Source: Candidatus Sungiibacteriota bacterium
GTDB taxonomy: Bacteria; Patescibacteriota; Minisyncoccia; Sungbacterales; JACQCQ01
Assembly: GCA_016181565.1 (NCBI GenBank)
Contig: JACOZA010000075.1
Coordinates: 1-11,624, forward strand
Reading direction: 5' to 3'
Length of the DNA: 11,624 nucleotides
The notes under the pieces are model-generated. The model saw only the letters and a program-made list of their open reading frames with translations. It did no database searches and was not told the origin of the DNA. Shown piece after piece: positions 1-5,195 of the stretch; the stretch's first letter is position 1, and each line of letters begins with the position of its first letter. The translations under genes and the position numbers were made by a program.

Positions 1-1376
1 GGAACTCCCGCATCCATTAAGGCGAGGGTAGAAGCACATACAGATGCCATGGATGAAGAGCCGTTTGAAGAAAGCGTTTCCGACACCACCCGAATGGTAT
101 AGGGGAACTCCTCGCGCGGAGGAATAATGGCGAATAATGCCCGCTCCGCTAAATTTCCGTGCCCGATTTCGCGCCTTCCGCCGCTTCCCATGCGTCCTAC
201 CTCGCCGACGGAGTACGGCGGGAAATTGTAGTGATGCATGAAGCGCCGTTTGAACTCCCCCTCCATGGTGTCGAAGCGTTGCTCATCCGATGGAGCGCCG
301 AGCGTTACCACCGAAAGCACCTGGGTTTCACCGCGTTGAAAAAGTCCGGAGCCGTGAACCCGGGGAACAATCGCGACTTCCGCAGACAGTAGGCGCACTT
401 CATCAGCGGCCCGGCCGTCCGGGCGTTTGTTTTTTTGCAGAAGCTCGCGATGCACAATTTCATTCACCGCTTCGTGAAAGACATATTCAATGGAATTGAC
501 AGTAATGGTGTCGCCGAATTTTTCTTGAGCCATGGCTTTCCACTCTGCCTCAATCGCGTCTTTTAGGGCGTATTTTTCGAGTTTCGGCGCGTCCGCATAC
601 ATCGCGTCTTCAAGCTGACGGAAAATCTTTTCGCGCATAAAGGCCACCAATTCTGGCGACGGTTCAGCAACAGGGACGACAGCTTTCGGGACCGCGTGCT
701 CGGCAATGATTTTTTTCTGGAAGTCAATCAGTTTCTTAATCTCGTGGTGCCCCCAAGCGATGGCTTCAGCCATGTCCGCTTCCGGAATTTCGCGGGCTCC
801 CGCCTCAATCATATTGATGCGCTCGGAAAACCCCGTGATCAAAAGATCAAAGTCAGAAGCCATCCGTTCCTCATAGGTTGGATTGAGAATGAATTTTCCG
901 TTGATCCGTCCGACGCGGACTCCCGCCGTCGGCCCATCCCACGGAATATCAGAAATCGAGAGTGCCAGCGACGCGCCGACAAGCGCCGGAATATCAGGAT
1001 CGTTTTGGCCGTCAAAAGCTAGAATAGTCGTGACCACCTGAACCTCGTTTCGGATTTGATGGTTGAAGCGGGGGCGAATTGTCCGATCAATCAGGCGTCC
1101 CGAAATCACCGCTTCTTCCGATGGCCGTCCCTCGCGCTTGATGAAGGCTGAACCCGAAATTTTCCCCGCGGCATAGAATTTTTCTTCGTAGTCGCAGGTC
1201 AGCGGGAAAAAATCACCGCCTACTTTCGGCGTTTTATTCATAACGGCTGTGGCTAACACCATCGTGTCGCCATAACGCACCGCCACGCTGCCGTTGGCCT
1301 GCTCCGCAAACTTGCCAAGCTCGGCAGTGAGCTCGCGGCCTCCCACGGTTAGGGAGTATTTCGTAGATTGTTTCAT
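1..1376 (-). CDS. pnp: Polyribonucleotide nucleotidyltransferase (PNPase), N-terminal 458 residues; runs off the left edge
   Basis: Phosphorolytic 3'-5' exoribonuclease of the cytoplasmic RNA decay machinery. The reading frame is open from ATG at 1376 to the window edge (458 codons of about 700). It shows the first RNase PH-like domain with the YAAGKISG segment and REGRPSE and LIDRTIRPRF motifs, the helical linker (FDLLITG...INMIEAGA), and most of the second RNase PH domain, with RGETQVLSVVTLG, the HHYNFPPYSVGE motif, RREIGHG, and the phosphate-binding SNGSSSMAS segment close to the edge. The second-domain catalytic aspartates and the KH and S1 RNA-binding domains lie outside. The E. coli FFRR loop reads FIKR here. 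It is third in the rpsO-NYN-pnp cluster, with about 160 bp after the NYN stop and no Shine-Dalgarno before the ATG. An in-frame TTG lies 27 nt upstream, but MKQSTKYSLTVGG is the normal family start. Confidence 0.96.
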   Translation of the reverse strand, partial: MKQSTKYSLTVGGRELTAELGKFAEQANGSVAVRYGDTMVLATAVMNKTPKVGGDFFPLTCDYEEKFYAAGKISGSAFIKREGRPSEEAVISGRLIDRTIRPRFNHQIRNEVQVVTTILAFDGQNDPDIPALVGASLALSISDIPWDGPTAGVRVGRINGKFILNPTYEERMASDFDLLITGFSERINMIEAGAREIPEADMAEAIAWGHHEIKKLIDFQKKIIAEHAVPKAVVPVAEPSPELVAFMREKIFRQLEDAMYADAPKLEKYALKDAIEAEWKAMAQEKFGDTITVNSIEYVFHEAVNEIVHRELLQKNKRPDGRAADEVRLLSAEVAIVPRVHGSGLFQRGETQVLSVVTLGAPSDEQRFDTMEGEFKRRFMHHYNFPPYSVGEVGRMGSGGRREIGHGNLAERALFAIIPPREEFPYTIRVVSETLSSNGSSSMASVCASTLALMDAGV

Positions 1377-1535
1377 TGACTTGAGAGAGCGCTTGAGGGC
1401 CAAGGGTGGGACCTTGCAGTTCACTAGTTTACGAATTACTCTAACTCCTCACGTAATTTGCAAACTGGTAAACTGGTGCGCTCGCGCGCATACCCATTCC
1501 TTCTTCCTCTTCTGCTCCCTGATTAATACGGTTAA
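1377..1535 (-). promoter_or_regulatory. pnp leader / intergenic region with hairpins
   Basis: Gap between the NYN gene stop and pnp. Read on the minus strand it holds a TGCGC-gcga-GCGCA hairpin and then an arm AGTTT/AATTAC that can pair with GTAATT/AAACT about 15 nt further on. pnp leaders are commonly structured and autoregulated in other bacteria; whether this one is cannot be read from the sequence. A possible but weak promoter (TTGCAA, 17 nt, AGTAAT) overlaps the hairpin. Confidence 0.3.
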
Positions 1536-2138
1536 TTATTGCTGGGCGCTGTTTTCAAAAGAACTATGTTCTGCGGGACTCGTGGAGCTCTCGGCGGGAG
1601 AGCCTCTGCGGAAATTCGCCCGCGAACGGGGAATACGAATGGTGTATTTCTCCGGTTCGACGCCAAGGTCGGTGAAATCATCCGCCATTTCTTTTAATTT
1701 GGCCGAGGCCGATCGGCCAAAAGCCATGACCTCCACCTGAACTCCCAGCGCCTGCCGGATATATTCTAAGAGCGGGATGTAATCGCCGTCACCCGATACA
1801 ACTACCACAGCATCCACCAGGTTGGCAAGCCGGATAGCGTCAACCGCCAGGCCCACGTCCCAGTCCGCCTTTTTCATGCCTCCGGGGAAAATCTGCAAAT
1901 CTTTGACTTTTAACTCAATCCCGATTTTGGTGAGCGCTTCAAAAAACCCTTTCTCCTCGCCGGATTCGGTGGCGATGACATAGCCGATGGCGCGAATCAG
2001 TTGCCGCCCAGCGGTGGCTTGTTTTAAAATATTGGCAAAATTCACCCGTGCGCCGTAAAGATTCTTGGCCGAGTGATACAGGTTTTGCACGTCAAAAAGG
2101 ATCGCGACGCGCTGGTTCTTGTATTTGATAACGCTCAT
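1536..2138 (-). CDS. NYN-domain (LabA/DUF88-type) predicted RNA nuclease
   Basis: 200 residues. The NYN fold (PIN-like metal-dependent ribonuclease) is supported by the acidic pattern: FDVQNLY with Asp16 and Asn19, KKADWDVGLAVDAI with Asp94 and Asp100, and VSGDGDYIPLL with Asp117 and Asp119. These are the usual metal-binding positions of the LabA/DUF88 group. The domain ends near residue 162; the last about 35 residues are Ser/Pro/Arg-rich and probably disordered, possibly an RNA- or protein-binding tail. The gene sits between rpsO and pnp on the same strand, about 120 bp after rpsO, suggesting a role in RNA decay or processing beside PNPase. No Shine-Dalgarno precedes the ATG; a TTTAAT/TAATAATT-like -10 lies just upstream, so a leaderless transcript is possible. 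The substrate is unknown. Confidence 0.88.
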   Translation of the reverse strand: MSVIKYKNQRVAILFDVQNLYHSAKNLYGARVNFANILKQATAGRQLIRAIGYVIATESGEEKGFFEALTKIGIELKVKDLQIFPGGMKKADWDVGLAVDAIRLANLVDAVVVVSGDGDYIPLLEYIRQALGVQVEVMAFGRSASAKLKEMADDFTDLGVEPEKYTIRIPRSRANFRRGSPAESSTSPAEHSSFENSAQQ

Positions 2139-2260
2139 TTAAATTATTAAATTTTCAATTTTGCGATTTTCAATCAATGTCCTAATGAACTAATGTCCCA
2201 AACCTTTGAAAATTGCAAGATTGAAGAATTTATTGAAAATTAAAAATTGTAAATTGAAAA
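2139..2260. repeat. AT-rich inverted/direct repeats of ATTGAAAATT between rpsO and the NYN gene
   Basis: The spacer is built from variants of ATTTTCAATT on the left (2148-2173) and its complement ATTGAAAATT on the right (2206-2259, at least three copies). The ends can pair to form a long AU-rich stem around a unique centre (about 2174-2204). It may act as a processing site, attenuator or weak terminator between the two genes; it lacks a GC-rich stem and T-tract. Confidence 0.6.
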
Positions 2261-2527
2261 TTACTTTTTGAGTCCCAATTTCTTAATGACATTCGCGTAA
2301 CGGCGTGGCTCATGCTTCGCCAAATAATCCATCAAGCGCTTCCTCTTTGCCACCATCCCTAAAAGTCCCCGGCGCGAGTGGTTATCTTTGGGGTTTTTCT
2401 TCAAGTGGCTCGTGAGCTTGGTGATTTCTTCGGTTAGAACCGCGACTTGGACCGCCGAAGAACCGGTGTCTTTCTCGTGCGTCTGAAAGGCCTCGATGAC
2501 TTTTGATTTTTCCTTAGTTTTGAGCAT
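2261..2527 (-). CDS. rpsO: 30S ribosomal protein S15
   Basis: 88 residues, the normal S15 length (about 89). S15 is an early-assembly protein that binds the central-domain three-way junction of 16S rRNA. The sequence carries the family core: DTGSSAVQVAVLTEEI, LTSHLKKNPKDNHSRRGLL and KRKRLMDYL, with a basic C-terminus ending KKLGLKK. It is the first gene of the rpsO-NYN-pnp cluster. The ATG at 2527 is preceded by TTTCTACTACCCGGA and no Shine-Dalgarno sequence. S15 represses its own mRNA in several bacterial phyla through leader structures that differ between groups; here a leader of about 155 nt holds a long-range helix (2529-2548 with 2639-2658) ending two nucleotides before the start codon. 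Confidence 0.98.
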   Translation of the reverse strand: MLKTKEKSKVIEAFQTHEKDTGSSAVQVAVLTEEITKLTSHLKKNPKDNHSRRGLLGMVAKRKRLMDYLAKHEPRRYANVIKKLGLKK

Positions 2528-2528
2528 T

Positions 2529-2658
2529 CCGGGTAGTAGAAATTCGACTTTAGTAATAATCTTAGTCGTCCTATGTAATGTCTTAGGCTTCTCAACTAAT
2601 TAGAGGGATAAGTTCTTGGGCCGAGATGCCGCCAGGCAGTCGAATTTTCACAACCCGG
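2529..2658 (-). promoter_or_regulatory. rpsO leader with long-range helix next to the start codon
   Basis: On the minus strand, CCGGGTTGTGAAAATTCGAC (2658-2639) faces GTCGAATTTCTACTACCCGG (2548-2529). Eighteen of 20 positions can pair, counting one G-U pair, with about 90 nt between the arms. The 3' arm ends two nucleotides before the rpsO ATG, so pairing would cover the ribosome entry site. The family precedent is S15 autorepression; direct proof is absent. The same start-site motif occurs before the acylphosphatase gene. Confidence 0.55.
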
Positions 2659-2688
2659 CTTTTTCGCTTATCCAAACAAAGTGATAAG

Positions 2689-2717
2689 AGCATAGCACGG
2701 ATAAAGCTTTTCCGCAA
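2689..2717 (-). promoter_or_regulatory. Predicted sigma70-type promoter of rpsO
   Basis: On the minus strand, -35 TTGCGG (2717-2712), spacer of exactly 17 nt, -10 TATGCT (2694-2689). Transcription would start near 2683, giving a leader of about 155 nt before the rpsO ATG. The same -35 hexamer and spacing precede the peptidase gene at 4250. A CTTATC/GATAAG hairpin lies at the predicted 5' end of the RNA. Confidence 0.55.
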
Positions 2718-2739
2718 GATATGGCCTAAAAACAACAGA

Positions 2740-2788
2740 GTCCCGACGAGAGCTCGGTGTAACTTCGCCGAAGACATCTCGTCGGGAC
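2740..2788. repeat. Perfect 12-bp inverted repeat (hairpin) GTCCCGACGAGA ... TCTCGTCGGGAC
   Basis: Arms 2740-2751 and 2777-2788 are exact reverse complements around 25 nt that contain a second short stem (CTTCG/CGAAG). There is no T-tract. It lies just upstream of the rpsO promoter. It resembles the dispersed palindromic units elsewhere in this window, such as those at 6862-6895 and 9937-9989. Confidence 0.7.
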
Positions 2789-2844
2789 GACCGGTTGATA
2801 GTTCTGCCTCGCACGACCGGCTGGCATGCGAGTGATTTTGATCT

Positions 2845-3003
2845 GTGCGCGATAGCGCATGGATGATGTTATTGAAGGCGCAACGATGGGCCAGAAATTC
2901 AGCCTGGGCAGTTTAGGGCCGCCGATGATCCGCGGACTCCCTCGCTAGAGAGCCTAAGCGGTTTTGGAAAGCCGCCCGGAACTCTTCCCTGGGGGGCCTC
3001 GTT
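2845..3003. other. Gene-free stretch with stems that could be a structured RNA
   Basis: Nothing protein-coding is supported between the rpsO promoter and the recombinase gene. A TGCGC-gata-GCGCA hairpin lies at 2846-2859. CAACGA at 2881 can pair with TCGTTG near 2998-3003, and the adjoining GGCC segments extend the helix. Inside are shorter stems: CCGC/GCGG near 2929 and 2959, GGTTTT/AAAGCC near 2961, and GGAA/TTCC near 2979. I could not match this to RNase P RNA, tmRNA, 4.5S or 6S RNA. Strand is undetermined. Confidence 0.25.
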
Positions 3004-3071
3004 GCTACAGGAAATACCCTATCATGCGGTCAAATCTTTGTCAATACCCCCTATGATTAGAGCATGAGAAC

Positions 3072-3088
3072 GTCGTACAATATAATAG
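3072..3088 (+). promoter_or_regulatory. -10-like box directly before the recombinase start
   Basis: GTACAATATAATAG ends immediately at the ATG. TACAAT lies 7 nt before the ATG, which would place the transcription start on or next to the start codon. No convincing -35 is visible at 16-18 nt. The call rests on the -10 match and on the absence of a Shine-Dalgarno. Confidence 0.4.
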
Positions 3089-4108
3089 ATGTCGCTTGAA
3101 AAACTCAAAAAAGACTACTTGGAACATCTAGAGATTGAGAAAAATCGGTCGCAGTTGACCATTCGCAACTACGACCACTACCTCTCGCGGTTTTTGGGTT
3201 GGGCCAAAATTGATAAGCCCTCCGCGATTACCGAAGACCTTATCCGCGAATATCGTCTCTATTTGAATCGAACGAAGGACAAGTTCGGACGGACTCTAAA
3301 AAAACAAACACAGAATTACCACCTGATCGCAGTCCGCAATCTCCTAAAGTATTTATCCAAACGCGATGTGAAGTCTCTCGCGGCTGAAAAAATCGAATTG
3401 GGCAAGACGCCGTCGCGCGATATCGAGTTTTTGGAAGGTGATGAGCTTGAGCGGCTGTTGAAAGCCCCCGAGGGCGATTCCATGCAAGCTCTCCGTGATA
3501 GAGCGATTCTCGAATTATTTTTTTCGACGGGACTGCGTCTTTCGGAGCTGGCGGGGCTCAACCGCGATTCAGTCAATCTGCAAAAAGGGCCTCGTCCTGA
3601 GCGTATTGAAGGAGAATTTTCTGTCCGCGGCAAGGGCGATAAAATCCGCGTGGTGTTTTTATCGGATGCCGCGCATGATGCTCTAAAAAAATATCTGGCG
3701 AAGCGCGCCGACATTGATGAAGCGCTTTTCGTTCGCGCTGGGCGCAGTTTGTTCCCGCGCGAGCCAAAGCATTTGAAGAACCCAAACAATCGCCCTAAGA
3801 ATACAAATGTTACAATAGGACGTCCTATTGTAACAGTGCAAGAATCGGATTTGCGGCTCACGCCGAGATCGATAGAGCGGTTGGTAAAGCGATACGCGGC
3901 TAAAGCCGGCATCACCAAAAAAGTCACCCCGCATCAGCTGCGGCATAGCTTCGCGACAGACTTACTTCGAAACGGCGCGGATATCCGCTCGGTCCAAGCG
4001 CTTCTGGGGCACGCGCATATCACCACCACTCAAATCTATACGCACATTACCGATAAAGGCCTGCGCGAAATCCATCAAAAATTCCACGCTAAATCCAGAA
4101 AAGACTAA
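3089..4108 (+). CDS. Site-specific tyrosine recombinase, XerC/XerD type
   Basis: 339 residues. Cuts and rejoins DNA through a 3'-phosphotyrosine intermediate; in the Xer family the usual job is resolving chromosome dimers. The N-terminal SAM-like core-binding domain covers about residues 1-95, the catalytic domain about 115-330. Catalytic residues are all present: Arg150 (TGLRLSEL), Lys182 (GKGDK), His282 and Arg285 (HQLRHSFAT), His308 (LLGHAHITTT) and Tyr317 (QIYTH). It is about 40 residues longer than E. coli XerC/D; the extra residues lie mainly at about 223-256, before the HxxR box, and include a stretch encoded by a perfect DNA palindrome. The ATG has no Shine-Dalgarno; TACAAT/TATAAT lies immediately upstream, which suits a leaderless mRNA. 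With a single Xer gene visible it may be a XerH/XerS-like sole recombinase, but that is inference. Confidence 0.93.
   Translation: MSLEKLKKDYLEHLEIEKNRSQLTIRNYDHYLSRFLGWAKIDKPSAITEDLIREYRLYLNRTKDKFGRTLKKQTQNYHLIAVRNLLKYLSKRDVKSLAAEKIELGKTPSRDIEFLEGDELERLLKAPEGDSMQALRDRAILELFFSTGLRLSELAGLNRDSVNLQKGPRPERIEGEFSVRGKGDKIRVVFLSDAAHDALKKYLAKRADIDEALFVRAGRSLFPREPKHLKNPNNRPKNTNVTIGRPIVTVQESDLRLTPRSIERLVKRYAAKAGITKKVTPHQLRHSFATDLLRNGADIRSVQALLGHAHITTTQIYTHITDKGLREIHQKFHAKSRKD
3808..3835. repeat. Perfect 28-bp palindrome inside the recombinase reading frame
   Basis: Half-site TGTTACAATAGGAC (3808-3821) is followed without a spacer by its exact reverse complement (3822-3835). It stays in frame and encodes VTIGRPIVT (residues 241-249) in the segment that is extra compared with E. 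coli XerC/D. A perfect palindrome of this length is not expected by chance in a coding sequence. Confidence 0.95.
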
Positions 4109-4119
4109 GCTTTGTTCAC

Positions 4120-4141
4120 TACAATACACTAGTGTGTTGTA
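4120..4141 (+). terminator. Inverted repeat just after the recombinase gene, possible weak terminator
   Basis: TACAATACACT and AGTGTGTTGTA form a 22-bp near-perfect palindrome with one position that becomes a G-U pair in RNA. It begins 12 nt after the stop codon. There is no T-tract, so it may be an RNA 3' end stabiliser or a protein-binding site instead. Confidence 0.35.
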
Positions 4142-4214
4142 TGCGGAAGTGGCAACCGAACTGATGCGGAGCGTTAACTCCTCTGAAGCGTGCCTAGTTA
4201 TAAGGATGGTAGGG

Positions 4215-4243
4215 TTGCGGTCAAAGAATTTTCGAGCTAAAGT
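4215..4243 (+). promoter_or_regulatory. Predicted promoter of the peptidase gene (leaderless)
   Basis: -35 TTGCGG (4215-4220), 17-nt spacer, -10 TAAAGT (4238-4243). Only six nucleotides separate the -10 from the ATG at 4250, so transcription should start at or within about two bases of the start codon. Confidence 0.65.
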
Positions 4244-4249
4244 AGACGA

Positions 4250-4879
4250 ATGAAATACGCGCTCGTATTTGTTTTTTTGTTTGCGGTCGCTCTGCCGACT
4301 TTTGCCGCCGGAGAGTCGGCGCTTTTGAATGTGCCGTTTACCGCACAAGCCCCCTTTGGCGATTGGTCTTGGCCCTGGTCTGATTTTTGCGAGGAAGCTT
4401 CGATAGCGATGAGTTACAGCTATGTTACCGGCAAGCAGTTTACGGCGCGTGATTTCGCCATCGAGATGCTGAAACTCGCGATTTATGAACTGCAGACATT
4501 TGGCTACGAAAAAGACACGAATGCCGCGGAAACCTTGCGGATGTTGACGGACTATTACAGATATCCCAAGGCGCGAATCGTAGAAAACCCCACGCAGCAA
4601 CTGATCCGCGACGAAATTTCAAAAGGGAATTTGGTGATTATTCCCGCCGCCGGCAAGCTGCTTCAGAATCCTTATTTCCGGGCGCCGGGTCCGCGGCATC
4701 ATACATTAGTCATAAAAGGATTTGATCAATCGGATTTCATCGTGAACGATCCCGGCACGCGTTTTGGGAACGGATACCGGTACTCGCGCACGAACCTAAT
4801 GGAGGCCATGCACGATTTCGTGCCCGAGCCGGCCGAGATCACGACCGGCCGCAAGGCGGTCATCGTGATAGATAAATAG
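4250..4879 (+). CDS. Secreted C39-like cysteine peptidase (peptidase C39_2 family)
   Basis: 209 residues. Residues 1-20 form a classical signal peptide: Lys2, a hydrophobic core, and a small-residue cleavage site near Ala19-Ala20. The mature part fits the papain-like C39_2 fold. The candidate catalytic triad is Cys47 in SDFCEEASIAM, His150 or His151 in GPRHHTLVIKGF, and Asp167 in FIVNDPGTR, the typical Cys...His...Asn/Asp order. A conserved NVPFTAQAPFGDW segment precedes the Cys, as in many family members. Expected location is outside the membrane; the substrate cannot be told. It may trim peptides or cell-wall-associated proteins. It has its own promoter, and the next transcription unit (tRNA-Arg) starts just after its stop codon. 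Confidence 0.85.
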   Translation: MKYALVFVFLFAVALPTFAAGESALLNVPFTAQAPFGDWSWPWSDFCEEASIAMSYSYVTGKQFTARDFAIEMLKLAIYELQTFGYEKDTNAAETLRMLTDYYRYPKARIVENPTQQLIRDEISKGNLVIIPAAGKLLQNPYFRAPGPRHHTLVIKGFDQSDFIVNDPGTRFGNGYRYSRTNLMEAMHDFVPEPAEITTGRKAVIVIDK

Positions 4880-4880
4880 G

Positions 4881-4909
4881 TTGATTACTTGGCCCAAAGC
4901 GGGTAAAGT
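4881..4909 (+). promoter_or_regulatory. Predicted promoter of the tRNA-Arg/tRNA-Lys unit
   Basis: -35 TTGATT (4881-4886), 17-nt spacer, -10 TAAAGT (4904-4909), the same -10 as the peptidase promoter. A start near 4916 would give a leader of about 100 nt before tRNA-Arg that contains the acceptor-stem mimic and the long hairpin. Confidence 0.6.
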
Positions 4910-4928
4910 TGCTTCGTAAAAAGCGCGT

Positions 4929-4966
4929 GCCCTCGTACTCAGCCTCTTGGAGGCTTCGTCGAGGGC
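4929..4966 (+). other. Acceptor-stem mimic of tRNA-Arg (38-nt mini-tRNA-like hairpin)
   Basis: GCCCTCG (4929-4935) and CGAGGGC (4960-4966) are identical to the two strands of the tRNA-Arg acceptor stem at 5014-5020 and 5078-5084. Even the following TA is shared. Between them is a single perfect hairpin AGCCTC-TTG-GAGGCT (4941-4955) instead of the D, anticodon and T arms. It lies inside the predicted tRNA-Arg precursor. Confidence 0.7.
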
Positions 4967-5020
4967 TCATTCGGAGGAAATGAAAAACGAGTTTTTCATT
5001 TCGCTCCTCATTCGCCCTCG
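4960..5020 (+). repeat. Long hairpin between the mimic and tRNA-Arg that can capture the tRNA acceptor strand
   Basis: GGAG/GAAATGAAAAAC pairs with GTTTTTCATTTC/CTCC (about 4973-5006, one bulged C, loop GA). Outside it, CGAGGGC (4960-4966) can pair with GCCCTCG (5014-5020), the 5' acceptor strand of tRNA-Arg. This competes both with the mimic and with correct tRNA folding. Confidence 0.65.
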
Positions 5021-5085
5021 TAGTGAAATGGATATCACGCGACGCTTCGGACGTCGTATTGTGGGTTCGAATCCTGCCGAGGGCG
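5014..5085 (+). tRNA. tRNA-Arg, anticodon TCG (reads CGA)
   Basis: Cloverleaf by eye: acceptor GCCCTCG/CGAGGGC, D stem GTGA/TCAC, anticodon stem CGACG/CGTCG around loop CTTCGGA (anticodon 5047-5049), T stem GTGGG/CCTGC with loop TTCGAAT, discriminator G at 5085. CCA is not encoded (TCA follows), so the 3' end must be added by the CCA enzyme encoded just downstream. It lies 24 nt before tRNA-Lys. Confidence 0.93.
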
Positions 5086-5109
5086 TCAGTCCGAAATAGC
5101 ATTATTCGT

Positions 5110-5185
5110 GCGCCATTAGCTCAGTTGGTAGAGCAGCTCGCTCTTAACGAGATGGTCGGGGGTTCGAATCCCTCATGGCGCACCA
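5110..5185 (+). tRNA. tRNA-Lys, anticodon CTT (reads AAG), CCA encoded
   Basis: Acceptor GCGCCAT/ATGGCGC, D arm GCTC...GAGC, anticodon loop CTCTTAA (anticodon 5143-5145), T stem GGGGG/CCCTC with TTCGAAT loop, discriminator A and encoded CCA (5183-5185). It is very close to canonical bacterial tRNA-Lys. It starts 24 nt after tRNA-Arg and ends 10 nt before the cca start codon, so the three probably share a transcript. Confidence 0.95.
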
Positions 5186-5195
5186 CAAAATTCTC

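Noticed and set aside
2592..2777. 61-codon minus-strand frame in the rpsO upstream region
   Set aside because: It crosses the predicted rpsO promoter and a 12-bp inverted repeat, so most of it would not be on the rpsO mRNA; no recognisable protein. A 19-codon GTG frame at its end could be a leader peptide but has no support.
3808..3835. Reading the recombinase palindrome as a dif site
   Set aside because: Length fits, but dif sites are imperfect palindromes with distinct XerC and XerD arms and a different consensus; kept only as one alternative within the finding.
3962..4600. 212-codon minus-strand frame across the recombinase end and the peptidase gene
   Set aside because: It lies opposite two well-supported genes and across the peptidase promoter; translation looks random.
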